Shown: positions 44,835-56,147 of the stretch, piece by piece
How the letters are laid out: the number at the start of each line of letters is the position of its first letter
Position numbering within the stretch: the stretch's first letter is position 1
From: Escallonia rubra
Taxonomy: Eukaryota > Streptophyta > Magnoliopsida > Escalloniales > Escalloniaceae
Length of the DNA: 64,000 nt
Assembly: GCA_033065855.1 (NCBI GenBank)
Contig: JAVXUO010002007.1
Span: 124,001-188,000, forward strand
Direction of reading: 5' to 3'
The notes under the pieces: generated by a model
What the model was told of the DNA's origin: nothing
Databases searched by the model: none
Seen by the model: only the letters and a program-made list of their open reading frames with translations
Made by a program: the position numbers and the translations under genes

Positions 44835-45022
44835 ATAAAAAAAATTTAAATTTTTAATACCAAGTGTGTAAAGCAAATGAATTTAAAATGCATAAAAAAA
44901 AAACCTGTGAGACAAAGAAGAAACCTGTGAGAGTAAAAAGCAATTGACTTCACTAAACTCTTAATAGACATCTCCTCTGTACTTCTAACCAGAGATTCTA
45001 ATTCTCTTCAAACACCACCGCC

Positions 45023-47185
45023 ATGTCGATTTCGATCAACTCACCACCACCTGAGATTTTGATCAACTCACCATCACCTGAGATTTCTACTCTCACAACT
45101 CCCTCTCAGCCAACCCAAATCCAAGATGTCACAAACCCATCTCTGTCAGCTAATGCCAAACCCAAAAAGTTCACCATGTCAATTTTTCAAGATTGCTTCT
45201 CCTCAAATCCCCAAATGATGCAACCCAAGTCAGTCAACCCTAATATTGCCACTTCAATCTCCACTACCACCACTGCTGGCAGTACCCGTGATGAAAAGCT
45301 ATCAAATTTGGTACAACAAGATCTAAATGAGATCAAAGAAGCCTCAGACAAGCTCAAAATTTTCAAAGACCGCGTCGATGTACAAGCCAGTGAGGCCATA
45401 GCGGAATTCGAGAAAATAAAAGAGGTTGCAAGTGGAAGTGGAGGTAGTTCGGATGAGATCCGGGAATTAAAGAAGAAAGTCACCAAATTGAAGCTCCAAA
45501 TCACTTCGACCCGCAAGATTCCATCGCAAAAAAAGGACCCCCATCGGAATCCGCGGCCAGATGGAATTGGAAAGACCAAGAAAATTCTTGCGGACAAGGT
45601 GTTCGACGAAATGCCACAACTGTACAAGAATCCAACTTTTGAGAATAGTTTGGCATTTCAGGATTTTCAGACAAATTATAACAAGCTCAGTCCTGAATTG
45701 AAGCTTTGCTTGCTGTGTTTTGCGGTTTTTCCGGAGAATGTTATCATAAAGAAAAGGGTCATGGTGTATTGGTGGATAGGGGAGTGTTTCGTACCTCCTA
45801 GGGGAGCATTACAGGAAATTGCCAAAGGGAAGACACCAGAAGACTTTGCCAATGGGTTCTTTCACAATCTTATGGAAATGGGTTTCATTGAGCCTGTTGA
45901 CAAAAAAGGCAATCCAATAAAGGTTTCTTCCATGGTGGACAGTTGCAAAATGCACCCTTTTACTCGTTCCGCGGTGATTGCGCTTGCAGCTAGGGCTAAT
46001 TTCTTTGATTTTGATAATAGGGGGAACCCGACTGAGGAGTTTGCTAATTCTTTTAGGGCATGCTTAGCAGGTAAGGGACTAATAAACCTTCAAAACTTGG
46101 ATAAGCTGCACATGCTGTTTAATGTGAATGAGGCTATTCTTGAATTTAGACAGGAATGGTTTCTGAAGATGAAAAATGTTAATGTTCTTTATTTGGGAAG
46201 GTGGCAGACCGCGGCCACTCATCACATTGAAGTTGAGGATGCCAAATTTCTAAGTGGACTGGAGAATATGAATCATTTGAGGTTCTTTAGTCTCCAAGGG
46301 GTGTCTAGAGTTACTGAACTTCCAGATTCCATCTCGCAACTAACGAGTTTGATGATCTTGGATCTGAGAGCATGTCACAATCTTGAGGTGATTCCTGAAG
46401 GAATTGGCTTGCTCAAGAACTTGACACACTTGGACATGTCTGAGTGTTACTTGATAGATAATATGCCGAAGGGTCTTGCATTTCTATCGGCACTAGAAGT
46501 CCTAAAAGGGTTCATAGTAGGAGATTTTAATAGTAAAAGCTCGTGTACTCTCGATGATTTGGCAAAATTGCCGAGGCTGAGAAAGTTGAGCATCTACACA
46601 GGGGTGACGGACTTTCCTAGAGACCTGCAATTGACAGCTTTAAAGCGATTTCAAGAGCTTCGCAAACTAACAATAGTTTGGGGTACAGGAAATAGCGGCC
46701 AAGATAAAAGTGCGGGACAACCAGCTACTCCACCTGCCAAGAAACCACATGTCCCTGGTGCCCTTATGAGAGCTGTGGCCTTCAATCAAGGAATTGCGGC
46801 ACAATCTGTAGTTCCCTTGCTTCCTTCTTGGCAACTAGAAAAATTGGATCTTCAATGTTTTCCTGAAAAGTTTGCTCCTGATTGGCTGAAGCCTAGGAAT
46901 CTGGGGAGCCTCAAGAAACTCTACGTTAGAGGAGGGAAGCTATGTGATCTCGGTCAGTTTATGGAATTCGATGACGGCGGTACAAACTCTATGCCGAAAA
47001 AGGATACTTGGGTCGTGGAAACCTTGTGTCTGAAGTACTTGACGGAATTAGAAATTGATTGGAGCGAATTACAGCGCTTGAGTCCAAAATTGATGTACTT
47101 GAAGAAAGTCGAATGTCCAAAGCTGACATTCTTCCCTTGCGACGAGAGTGGAGTATGGGATATCAAGGTAGCTGCGAGGAAATAA
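45023..47185 (+). CDS. NLR-derived LRR protein without NB-ARC core, copy C (full length)
   Basis: An intronless 720-residue protein of the RPP13-like-4 type, the most complete of the three module copies. In order: Pro/Ser/Thr-rich N-terminus, with a 9-residue near-duplication (INSPPPEILINSPSPE) not found in copy B; coiled coil (about 95-160); a P-loop-like stub GIGKTKKILADKVF (181-194); a winged-helix-like segment (about 215-300: LKLCLLCFAVFPENVIIKK, YWWIGECF); an MHD-like KMHPFTRSAVIALA; and LRRs from about 385 to the end (ELPDSISQLTSLMILDL, LPRLRKLSIY, LEKLDLQC, LTELEIDW). The kinase-2, RNBS-B and GLPL motifs of NB-ARC are missing, so it should not bind ATP by itself. Related Arabidopsis proteins are the At5g45510-like LRR proteins (from memory). 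It may act with a separate CC-NB protein such as 56148-57413; that is inference. Confidence 0.85.
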   Translation: MSISINSPPPEILINSPSPEISTLTTPSQPTQIQDVTNPSLSANAKPKKFTMSIFQDCFSSNPQMMQPKSVNPNIATSISTTTTAGSTRDEKLSNLVQQDLNEIKEASDKLKIFKDRVDVQASEAIAEFEKIKEVASGSGGSSDEIRELKKKVTKLKLQITSTRKIPSQKKDPHRNPRPDGIGKTKKILADKVFDEMPQLYKNPTFENSLAFQDFQTNYNKLSPELKLCLLCFAVFPENVIIKKRVMVYWWIGECFVPPRGALQEIAKGKTPEDFANGFFHNLMEMGFIEPVDKKGNPIKVSSMVDSCKMHPFTRSAVIALAARANFFDFDNRGNPTEEFANSFRACLAGKGLINLQNLDKLHMLFNVNEAILEFRQEWFLKMKNVNVLYLGRWQTAATHHIEVEDAKFLSGLENMNHLRFFSLQGVSRVTELPDSISQLTSLMILDLRACHNLEVIPEGIGLLKNLTHLDMSECYLIDNMPKGLAFLSALEVLKGFIVGDFNSKSSCTLDDLAKLPRLRKLSIYTGVTDFPRDLQLTALKRFQELRKLTIVWGTGNSGQDKSAGQPATPPAKKPHVPGALMRAVAFNQGIAAQSVVPLLPSWQLEKLDLQCFPEKFAPDWLKPRNLGSLKKLYVRGGKLCDLGQFMEFDDGGTNSMPKKDTWVVETLCLKYLTELEIDWSELQRLSPKLMYLKKVECPKLTFFPCDESGVWDIKVAARK

Positions 47186-48398
47186 CATCATCCGTTCAAG
47201 TGGTGTTTTCTTCTAAGTAGCCTACGTGAACAACAGTCCGTCTTTCATGTTTAGGTATATTCTTTTATTTCTGTATCTTAGTTTCTTGTTTATGTGAATA
47301 GTGGATGTTCTGAGTCGGTAAGTTGTTATTTTGTTGATCAATACCACGGGGAAATTTTGTAGGCCAACTCTAACATTCATTTCGTGCAAAATATGTCCTT
47401 GATAAAAAGATAACCTGTGGATTGAGTGGTGGATTTAATGGAAAGAACGCAAGAAGGGTATTTCTTTTCTATCCTTTGAGAAATTTTAGTAAACCCAGAG
47501 CTGTGTGTAGGACGGATAAGGTAGAGAGGCTGTTAGGAAACGTCTGTAGAATGCAATCCTGGCTTCAGCTCAGCAGGCTCTGGTTCATAAGTTCATTCCT
47601 TATCCTGAGGTTTCGATAGTAGAACCTTGTCAGTGTCATTCTTGAGTACTGTCCTATGTTGAAATGAGTGTTCTTTCTTGTAACACAGAAAAAAAATTAA
47701 ACCTTTCAATAACTATACTCAGAGTTTCAGCGGATGCAGACTACCTTTCAATCATGTTGCATTGAAATCATTCACGTTTTCCTGAGAGGCAGATTGTGGT
47801 CACATCATTCCACAGTATGCCCAGGAACTCTTTCAGTACTTTTTACCGTAGGATACCTTTGGGCTTTGACATCATTTCCAAATGACTATAGAAGCAAAAT
47901 CGAGGTGATTGTTTGGAAGCTTATCATTTCCTGGCTATTGAAAAGTTATTCTCTGACCCCCTTGTGCTTTCATTTGGTTTGTCTTTAGAGCATCTAATTA
48001 ATGTGAAACTATAGTTTTTCCTGTCATAGGAGAACCATAAGGTAATGGCAGTTGAACTTGTTTGGAAATGAAGAGTTGCAAATACTTGAGGACTTGAAAA
48101 TGGCTTCACTTCGAATGCCCAGGAAGTTTTCTTAATTCTGTTGTTACACCTCTATCACATACCTGGATGCTACTAAAACAGCAGACAATGGTTTCCGCTT
48201 GACCTAAAATATGTGTCTACTAAATGCATTGGTCTCTTTTTATTAATGCAGATTCAGTTATGTTGGCATCTGTGGGTTTTCTTTAATAGAGAGTGAATTC
48301 AGTTGACAAAATATCGATCACCCTTCACAATTGTTGCGGTACTTATGGGGTATGTTGTTTATGCTGAGAGCTGCTTCCCTAACCTTGTGGGTCATTCA
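47186..48398. other. 3' flank of LRR copy C
   Basis: No gene is identified. 47186-47400 is probably the 3' UTR. The rest is moderately AT-rich single-copy sequence. A 60-codon frame runs across the hAT insertion point (48340-48398 and on from 54540) but matches nothing I recognise. Confidence 0.45.
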
Positions 48399-49165
48399 CA
48401 GAGATGTCAATGGGCCGGGCTTGGGCTGGCCTAGCCCAGGCCCATCGGGCCTCCAACGAAAACGGGCCGGGGCCGGGCCTGAAGAAGGAAACCGGGCCGG
48501 GCCTGAAATCTGGGATATTTGGGCCCTGTCCAAGCCCTAGGCCCAATATTTAGGGCCGGGCTTGGGCCGAGTCCGGGCCCAATTTTTTTTTCCTGTTCTT
48601 AACTCCTTCTTATTCACATTTATAAATTAAATGGTTGGAGACTTAGAGGAACATCACAAGCCTCAATCGCCAACTGAAACTAGTGTAAGAGGTTCCCCAC
48701 TGACGTTGTAGTACGGTTCCCGTTATAGATGCTTAACTGAAAATCACTTCAAATGCTTTGTCATTATAATTGAAATTTATGATGATAGCCATTTATCGCT
48801 AAAATGCAACAACACTCGTTTATTGACACATAAATATTATTCAGCAGCGGATCTGATGTCTCTTAAAACTGGTATCAGTGTAATGACTGAAAATCTGTCT
48901 CGCAAATTAACCAAAGTAAAGCAGTGTCGCACAGTCAGAAGAGTAAATTCATATACTGAATTTGGTGCAACAGCTTAATACTGATAAAATCCGAAAAAGT
49001 TGGGATAACATGTACACTACTTATATGACTTCTCCGGACAAGCGTATATATGCATCATAACAAAATCAATCTGCAACTGTTTCTGCACTTCCCAAAGCTG
49101 GAGAGTGAGTGTGTGTATGTGTGTAAACTGTAAAGTGACGATGGATGCTAAAGCAAGAATCATAG

Positions 49166-52100
49166 AGTAAAAGGAGAAGTATTGCTGGAATCTCACTTTC
49201 TTAAGTGAGTGATCTTCTCTATTTATATAATTACAAACCATTTGAATTTACAGATATGATGATAATCCTATCTAAAGTAGTTACAATCTGAAGTTTAAAC
49301 AAAGGGAATTTAAGTTCAAAATACAAACTTATGATGAAGAGATAAGTGGATAAGCTGGGCTTCATATCACCATCAAATGGTCTCTAATAGGCCCCCTCAA
49401 GCTAAAGGTAAGCGGCAGCGAACCTGAAGCTTGTCACGAAGAGTAATGAAGCGGTCAGAGGAAAGTGGTTTGGTGAAGATGTCAGCAACTTGGGCGTGTG
49501 TTGGAAGAAAGCGAATGCGAAGAAGGTTTTGAGAGACTTGGTCACGAACAAAATGAAAATCAACCTCAATGTGTTTGGTTCGAGCATGAAAGATGGGGTT
49601 GGCAGACAAGTAGGTGGCTCCGATGTTGTCACACCAAAGTGTAGGAGGTTTGGGTAGAGAAACGCCAAGTTCATGAAGAAGAGAACGAAGCCAAATGAGT
49701 TCGATGGTGGCATTTGCAACAGCACGATATTCAGACTCTGTGGATGAACGAGCAACAGTGGGTTGCTTTTTGGCAGACCATGAGATAAGATTAGGGCCAA
49801 GATAGATGGCATAACCCCCGGTTGATCGGCGATCATCAATATTACCCGCCCAGTCTGCATCACTGAAGGCATGCAGGGAAGAAATGGGAGATTTTTGGAA
49901 GAGTAGGCCATGAGAAATGGTGGCTTTTAAGTAACGTAAAATTCGCTTGACGGCAGTCCAATGAGCATCAGTAGGATGTTGCATGAATTGTGCCAGTTTA
50001 TTAATGGCAAAGGACAAGTCAGGGCGAGTGAATGTGAGGTATTGTAGGGAGCCAATGATTTGGCGGTAGTGAGTAGGGTCAGGAAGAGGGTGGCCAGAGG
50101 TTTTGGAGAGTTTAGGGGATGAAGCAATAGGAGTAGGTAGGGGTTTGGCATTGATCATGGAAGTTTTCTGTAAGAGATCAAGAATGTAACGTCGTTGGGA
50201 AAGTATAAGGCCAGCGGAGGTGTAACTAATTTCAATGCCAAGAAAGTAGCTTAGAGGTCCAAGGTGGCGAATGTCAAATTCGCGACGAAGGCAAGATAAG
50301 AGAGTAGTAATTAGGGACGAAGAGCTACCCGTTAATATGATGTCATCCACATAAACGAGTAAGTAAAGGGTGTGACTGTTGCGATGAAGGATAAAAAGAC
50401 TGGGGTCAGTTTGAGAGGGGCTAAAGCCAAAGCGGACTAAAAAATCAGAGAGGCGTGTGAACCAAGCCCGAGGGGCTTGCTTGAGACCGTACAGTGATTT
50501 GTGTAATTTGCAAACATGAGAAGGGGACGACGAATCAAGGAAACCAGGGGGTTGGGCCATGTATACCTCTTCAGAGAGATGACCATGAAGAAAGGCGTTG
50601 GAGACGTCTAGTTGGTGAAGTGGCCAAGAATGAGAAAGAGCGAGAGAAAGTAGAACACGAACAGTTGTTGGCTTGACAACGGGACTGAAGGTAGCAGTGT
50701 AGTCGACACCTTCCTGGTGATGAAAACCTTTGGCGACAAGTCGAGCTTTGTAACGTTCCAAGGAACCATCAGATTTTCGTTTGATCCGAAAAACCCACTT
50801 ACAACCAATCACATTCATGGAAGGATGGAATGGTACAAGGGACCATGTTTGGTTTTTAGCAAGGGTAGTGAGCTCATCTTGCATGGCAGTGCGCCAATGG
50901 GAAGTTTTGTTGGCTTGGGTAAAATTGGTGGGTTCAACTTCTGAGGAAACAGAGGAAAGTAGAGCTTGGGGAAGGGGGTGTTTGGTAGAGAGAGAGGCAG
51001 ACTTAGGAAGCTTTCGTTTGGGATGTGGGCGAAGAGACATGAGGTGGGTGCGAATGGGAGCTGGATGTTGAGTTGAGGTAGACGAAGCATGAGGCAATTT
51101 GGAAGGTTGGGGGATGTGATTAGGACGTGTGACATTAGGGTGAGTAGAAGGAGGTGAGGATTGAAAAGGTGCGGTGGAAGTAGCAGAGTTGGGATGGGGC
51201 GAAGTGGGTGTATCGGTGGAGGTGGCGGGTGAGGAAGAGTGATGGTGAGAAGAGTTGGTGTTGAAGAAGGGAGCTTGTGAAGGAGATAAAGACATACCTG
51301 ATAAGACGCCACCAGAAGGAGTACTTGAAGGGGTCCAACGAACTGCAGGTAACTCCGCAAATGAGGGGGAATAAGATTGTGCAGGAGGAGGAGGAGAAGA
51401 TTGTGAAAATGGAAAAAAATCTTCATTAAAACGAACATGACGTGCAATATAAATGCGACCAGTGGCTTTGTCTAGGCAGCGATAAGCATGATGATTAGGA
51501 CTATAGCCTAGAAAGACACAAGGTGTGGAACGGAAGTTGAACTTGCGAGAATGATATGGGCGTAGAAGCGGAAAACATGAGCAACCAAAAACGCGAAGAA
51601 AGGAGTAGTTAGGTGGCCGACTAAAAAGTTTTTCATATGGGGACAAGCCATTTAGGACAGGCGTAGGAAGACGATTAATGAGGTAAATTGCCGTTTCAAA
51701 TGCATAATCCCAATATTTGAATGGTATTGACGAATGAGCAAGAAGAGAAAGACCAGTGTCAACTACATGTCGAATTTTACGTTCGGCATGACCGTTTTGT
51801 TCGTGAGTGTGTGGGCAAGCAATGCGTTGGAGAATACCTTCAGAAGCAAGAAGCGGAGTTAATTTTCGAAATTCTCCACCCCAATCAAACTGAATGGCCT
51901 TCAAGTGAACATTATACTGACGAAACGCAAGGGCTTGAAACTGAGTAACTATAAAGCACACTTGAGATTTACGCATTAACGGAAAGTACCATGAGAATTT
52001 CGTAAAATCATCAACCATAATGAGAAAAAATTTATGTCCATTAACTGAAGGTAGAGCAGGGCCCCAAACATCCATGAAAACTAATTCCAAGGGTTGCTTA

Positions 52101-53922
52101 CTGACAAAGGAAGAGGAGGAGAGAGGAAACTTAGACATTTTTCCTAGACAACAAGAACTGCAGAAAGTAAAATTTGAAGACGAACATGGCAAGTTATTTT
52201 TATGAAGGACTTGACGAACGCCTTTGGAGTGAAGGTGACCAAGTCTGTGATGCCATTGATCGAGAGATGTGCGTTCACCGATATGAGCACGAGGAGAGTG
52301 AAGTGAGTGCAGTCGATAGAGCCCCTGATCAAGCGTTCCGGTGAGAAGCGGCGTCTTGGTGTCCTTGTCCTTCACAATAAAAGAAAACGGATGAAATTCA
52401 AAAAAGCAGTTATTGTCTTTTGTGAATTGATGCACTGAGAGAAGATTTTTGGTAATGGTAGGAACATGTAAGACATTTGATAAATGAAAGGAAGAGGTGG
52501 GAGTTTGAAATTTAGTGGAACCAATGTGGGTAATTGGAAGTCCGTTACCGTCACCAACACGAAGTTGATCAGTGCCCTTGTATTCATCTGAGACATGAAG
52601 TTGTTGCAGGCTGTTTGTGATGTGGTGAGTAGCCCCCGTATCAGGGAACCAAGACTCAGGAATTGAAGCATGATCACCAGAGGAATAGGTTGCGATATGA
52701 GCAGATGGATCAGAATTGCGAGAACTCTGATAACGGTATTGACAGCGGTTGGCATAATGACCGAATTGCCTGCAAATTTGACAGCGAGCTCCAACAGAAT
52801 GTCCACCAGAATTTCCAGAGTTGGAGCGAGACCGATTAGAGTGATAATTTGATGAAGACCCGCGACCGTTACTGTTGTTGGAGTAGCGGTTGAAAGATTG
52901 AGAATGCTGATTGCGCTGTGGAGGAGGAGAATAGGTGACGTGTGGATGTGAATTGGCAGAAGAAGAAGAACGGTGTGCAATTTGTGCCGAAGGCAGTTGA
53001 ATGGATGGTTGCATGGCACGCAGACGTATCTCCTCACTAGTAAGAAAGCTGAGAAGTTCTGGATAAGACACCGGAGTGAGCCGAGACGAGAGAGCAGCAA
53101 CAGCTGGGTAAAAGTCACTGCCAAGATTATTGAAAATGATGGCGTTGAATTCAGCAGGTGAAAGTAGTTTTCCAGTGGCACCCAATTGGTCAGCAAGATA
53201 TTTCATCTCCTGGAGGTAAGTGGCGACGGGTTTATCGTCGCGTTTGGTATTGTGAAATTGCATTAAAAGTTGGAGCACGTGGGTATCAGAAGCAGGACCA
53301 AAGGCTTGGGAGAGGGCAGCCCATGCAGATGCAGCAGTGTTATGGCCAACAACGACAGGGAGGACAGCTTCAGAGAGAGAAATGTTGATCCAACTGAGGA
53401 CGTATTGATCACGATCAAGCCATTGTTTGTAGGCTGGATTAGGGGTCTTGACATTGGAGCCATCAATGATAATTTCCGCGGGAGGACACGGTTCAGTGCC
53501 GTCGACGAGGCCGAGAAGATTGTTTGAACGAAGAATAGGCATGAGTTGTGTTTGCCAAAGAAGATAGTTACTGGTGGTAAGTTTAATAGTGGTGAAGTGC
53601 TGGAGGTTGGGGATGGCGGTGGAATTGTTGACAGCGGAGGAGGAAGCCATTTTGGAGGAAGAAAAAAAAAAGGAACTAACCGTAGGCTCTAGATACCATG
53701 TAAAAGGAGAAGTATTGCTGGAATCTCACTTTGTTAAGTGAGTGATCTTCTCTATTTATATAATTACAAACCATTTGAATTTACAGATATGATGATAATC
53801 CTATCTAAAGTAGTTACAATCTGAAGTTTAAACAAAGGGAATTTAAGTTCAAAATACAAACTTATGATGAAGAGATAAGTGGATAAGCTGGGCTTCATAT
53901 CACCATCAAATGGTCTCTAATA
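49166..53922 (-). mobile_element. Ty1/copia LTR retrotransposon, looks whole and young
   Basis: The 224-bp LTRs at 49166-49389 and 53699-53922 differ at only about three positions by eye. The element reads on the minus strand. Next to the upstream LTR is a primer-binding site complementary to initiator tRNA-Met (TGGTATCTAGAGCC, 53685-53698), and a purine tract (ttgagggggcc) precedes the downstream LTR. One long gag-pol frame is open. Flanking 5-mers (catag, aacgg) do not match, so no target duplication is evident. It is inserted in the hAT element. Confidence 0.9.
49397..53650 (-). CDS. Gag-pol polyprotein of the Ty1/copia element
   Basis: A single frame of 1417 codons. Approximate order: Gag (1-250, [16 protein letters not shown] and [12 protein letters not shown]); a Ser/Asn-rich linker; a CCHC knuckle [14 protein letters not shown] (about 292); aspartic protease [13 protein letters not shown] (about 337); GAG-pre-integrase [12 protein letters not shown] (about 470); integrase core [13 protein letters not shown] and FDWGGEF (about 530-690); a Ser/Pro-rich linker; reverse transcriptase with WKVFRIKRK-like [24 protein letters not shown] and YVDDIILTG (about 950-1190); RNase H with [19 protein letters not shown] and [12 protein letters not shown]. 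The order integrase before reverse transcriptase marks it as copia. It looks whole. Confidence 0.92.
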   Translation of the reverse strand: MASSSAVNNSTAIPNLQHFTTIKLTTSNYLLWQTQLMPILRSNNLLGLVDGTEPCPPAEIIIDGSNVKTPNPAYKQWLDRDQYVLSWINISLSEAVLPVVVGHNTAASAWAALSQAFGPASDTHVLQLLMQFHNTKRDDKPVATYLQEMKYLADQLGATGKLLSPAEFNAIIFNNLGSDFYPAVAALSSRLTPVSYPELLSFLTSEEIRLRAMQPSIQLPSAQIAHRSSSSANSHPHVTYSPPPQRNQHSQSFNRYSNNSNGRGSSSNYHSNRSRSNSGNSGGHSVGARCQICRQFGHYANRCQYRYQSSRNSDPSAHIATYSSGDHASIPESWFPDTGATHHITNSLQQLHVSDEYKGTDQLRVGDGNGLPITHIGSTKFQTPTSSFHLSNVLHVPTITKNLLSVHQFTKDNNCFFEFHPFSFIVKDKDTKTPLLTGTLDQGLYRLHSLHSPRAHIGERTSLDQWHHRLGHLHSKGVRQVLHKNNLPCSSSNFTFCSSCCLGKMSKFPLSSSSFVSKQPLELVFMDVWGPALPSVNGHKFFLIMVDDFTKFSWYFPLMRKSQVCFIVTQFQALAFRQYNVHLKAIQFDWGGEFRKLTPLLASEGILQRIACPHTHEQNGHAERKIRHVVDTGLSLLAHSSIPFKYWDYAFETAIYLINRLPTPVLNGLSPYEKLFSRPPNYSFLRVFGCSCFPLLRPYHSRKFNFRSTPCVFLGYSPNHHAYRCLDKATGRIYIARHVRFNEDFFPFSQSSPPPPAQSYSPSFAELPAVRWTPSSTPSGGVLSGMSLSPSQAPFFNTNSSHHHSSSPATSTDTPTSPHPNSATSTAPFQSSPPSTHPNVTRPNHIPQPSKLPHASSTSTQHPAPIRTHLMSLRPHPKRKLPKSASLSTKHPLPQALLSSVSSEVEPTNFTQANKTSHWRTAMQDELTTLAKNQTWSLVPFHPSMNVIGCKWVFRIKRKSDGSLERYKARLVAKGFHHQEGVDYTATFSPVVKPTTVRVLLSLALSHSWPLHQLDVSNAFLHGHLSEEVYMAQPPGFLDSSSPSHVCKLHKSLYGLKQAPRAWFTRLSDFLVRFGFSPSQTDPSLFILHRNSHTLYLLVYVDDIILTGSSSSLITTLLSCLRREFDIRHLGPLSYFLGIEISYTSAGLILSQRRYILDLLQKTSMINAKPLPTPIASSPKLSKTSGHPLPDPTHYRQIIGSLQYLTFTRPDLSFAINKLAQFMQHPTDAHWTAVKRILRYLKATISHGLLFQKSPISSLHAFSDADWAGNIDDRRSTGGYAIYLGPNLISWSAKKQPTVARSSTESEYRAVANATIELIWLRSLLHELGVSLPKPPTLWCDNIGATYLSANPIFHARTKHIEVDFHFVRDQVSQNLLRIRFLPTHAQVADIFTKPLSSDRFITLRDKLQVRCRLPLA

Positions 53923-54539
53923 AACGGGGAATAAAGCATGAAGCCACATGCACAATAAACGAACCATCTTGTCTATCAACTTTTGCATAAAGCAGAAGCT
54001 AAGCCCACTTATCCATGCACAGCATTCATCCTCTTCAACCCCCCAAGTGCCAAAGCCTTTTAGACTTTTCAAACACAAATCCACATTTTATAAACCCTAG
54101 TTACACCACAAATCTTCCTACTTTATTCTTTTCAAGATGGCTACTGAGACACATTGAATTAAAGCTAAACTAAAGTAACAGAAAACAGAAAAGCTCTTCA
54201 TATTAGATAATCTCTTTAATCAAAAGTTTCGAACACAACCTAACCCAACCCCACAGAGAACTGCTCTATAAGAAGGCAAGAACAAGAAGCTGATGAGTAC
54301 TCTCTATATCCATTCCACCAAAAACCCACATCTGAAAAAGAAAAAAAGGGAAAAGGGCCAATTTCGGGCCGGGCTTTTTTAGGGCCAGGCCATTTTTCCT
54401 GACACTTTGGCCTGGTCCAAGGCCCTATTCCTTCGGGCCTGCACTGTTCATAAAAGGGCCGGGTCAGCTCTGACTTTTTTAGGGCCGAGTCGGGCTGGGC
54501 CGCGGGCTGCCGGGCCCGTTTAACATCTCTAGTCATTCA

Positions 54540-56147
54540 TGACCCTGATGTTCTTGTCTTTGAGCTTCTGTTTTATTCAGTCGATGATAAAGAGATGTCA
54601 AAGACAATTAAATTGAAGGTCTTGTGGAGGAAGATGCCAGAATCAGGGGTCCCATGATAGCAATCAGCAAATACACTGGAAGGCTGCAACCTGGTCCTAG
54701 GACAGGTCATGTACCTGAATTTATTCAAATAAAAAAGTTAAAGGGCAAAGGTAAAGATGATGCTACCTTAAAACTTTTCCACAAGGAAAACAAAAGGAGC
54801 CAATGGTGTCATCTTAAAGAAAGTGAGCTAATAGTAATAATGTAATAAATTACCAGCAGTAGTTCCTCCTTTTCAAAATACTACTGCTGTTTAGTACAGA
54901 ACTCAGTAAGATACATGCAAGTGGAAGTGGATCTAACTGGTCTTACTTTGCTGCCGCCTGCTAAGGAATCTATCCTTTTTCATGTGCTACTCAACACTCA
55001 CCTCCCCCTCTTTCTGTACTTTAATCCTTTATTTATTTTTTGATTAAGAGAAAAAATATATTATATATAAAAAAATTTACAAATCGGATCAGATCAACTA
55101 TTTTACAAACATAAAAGACAGCATTAATTGCTATCAATAACACTACACATTAACAAGTAACCTACATACCTGATACAAATTACAATTAGATTGAAGCAGA
55201 GCATATCTTACACTTTAGCCTAACTTTTCGTAACTTGTCGAGGCGTACGGTTACAATTTAACACCAATTACAGCAAAACACATAAAAAATACAACACATT
55301 TTACAGCTTCGTCCTCTACTTAGATACATAACTTAAAACTTACTACTCATGGTAAAGTTCAAAAAGTAAAAAAAAAGGGAAAAGATAAAACAGAATCTGC
55401 GAGACATATTGTTGTCCGAAGTGATTTGCCACTCAAAGAGTGAAAAGAAATTTGAAGCATATCATAAGCAAATACCAAAATCCAATTCCAAGTAATATCA
55501 TTAAGCTGGAACTAAGAAATTGTGTCAGATAAGGTCCGTGCATTTGCCAGTGTTGGGGCGGTGTGTGGCGGTGTCGGTGGGTGGGGCTTGGGGAATGGCA
55601 GCGGGAGAAATTGGTAGGCCAAAGAAGAAGTGAAAAGTAGAATAAGAGACAAAAGAGAGAGAGAGAGAGAGAGAAAATCAAACCCAATTTTAACGCAGAC
55701 AGTTTTGTTTCCAAAGTCAAGGATTTGGACAGAAGTACTTACTAATGACAAATTAAAACATCACGTGGTAAAATTGAAAAGATGGCTCCTCTAGTGAAAT
55801 TTCCATGTAGTTTCAGGGTACTTGGTGCATTTAACCCATCTTCAATACTTAGAGACTTCACCGGCTAAGGAATCTATCTTTTTTCATGTCCTCCTCAAAA
55901 CCCACCTCCCCCTCTTTATGTACTCTAATCCTCTAATTAGTACATAACTTAAAATTTTACTACTCATAGCAAAGTTCAAAAAGTGAAAAAGGGAAAAGAA
56001 AAAACAGAATCTGTGAGATATACTGTTGTGTGAAGTGATTTGCCACTCAAAACATTAAGAGAAATTTGAAGCAATATCAGAAGGAAAGACAAAAATCCAA
56101 TTCCAAGGGATATCATTAAGCTAGAACACAGAAATCATGTCAATTTC
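54540..56147. other. Spacer with a direct repeat 3' of the CC-NB-ARC gene
   Basis: No gene is supported. A segment at about 54955-55545 is repeated at about 55862-56147 ('ctaaggaatctatc.ttttt', 'gtgatttgccactcaaa', 'ccaattccaag..atatcatt'), so the 3' flank of the CC-NB-ARC gene has been duplicated. The left copy carries an extra 300-bp AT-rich block (55020-55315). Between the copies is a GA microsatellite (55653-55674). Confidence 0.6.

Larger units (their letters stand above)
48399..54531. mobile_element. Non-autonomous hAT element hosting a copia element
   Basis: The terminal repeats are cagagatgtcaatgggccgg and, inward from the right, tagagatgttaaacgggccc. A perfect 8-bp duplication gtcattca lies at 48391-48398 and 54532-54539, as expected for hAT. 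The subterminal arms are dense in gggccgggcc-like runs. Without the copia guest it is about 1.4 kb and has no recognisable transposase. The inner arms (48600-49165, 53923-54350) show no gene. Confidence 0.9.

Noticed and set aside
50815-53196. ORFs of 210 and 274 codons within the copia region
   Set aside because: Shadow frames of the copia gag-pol gene.
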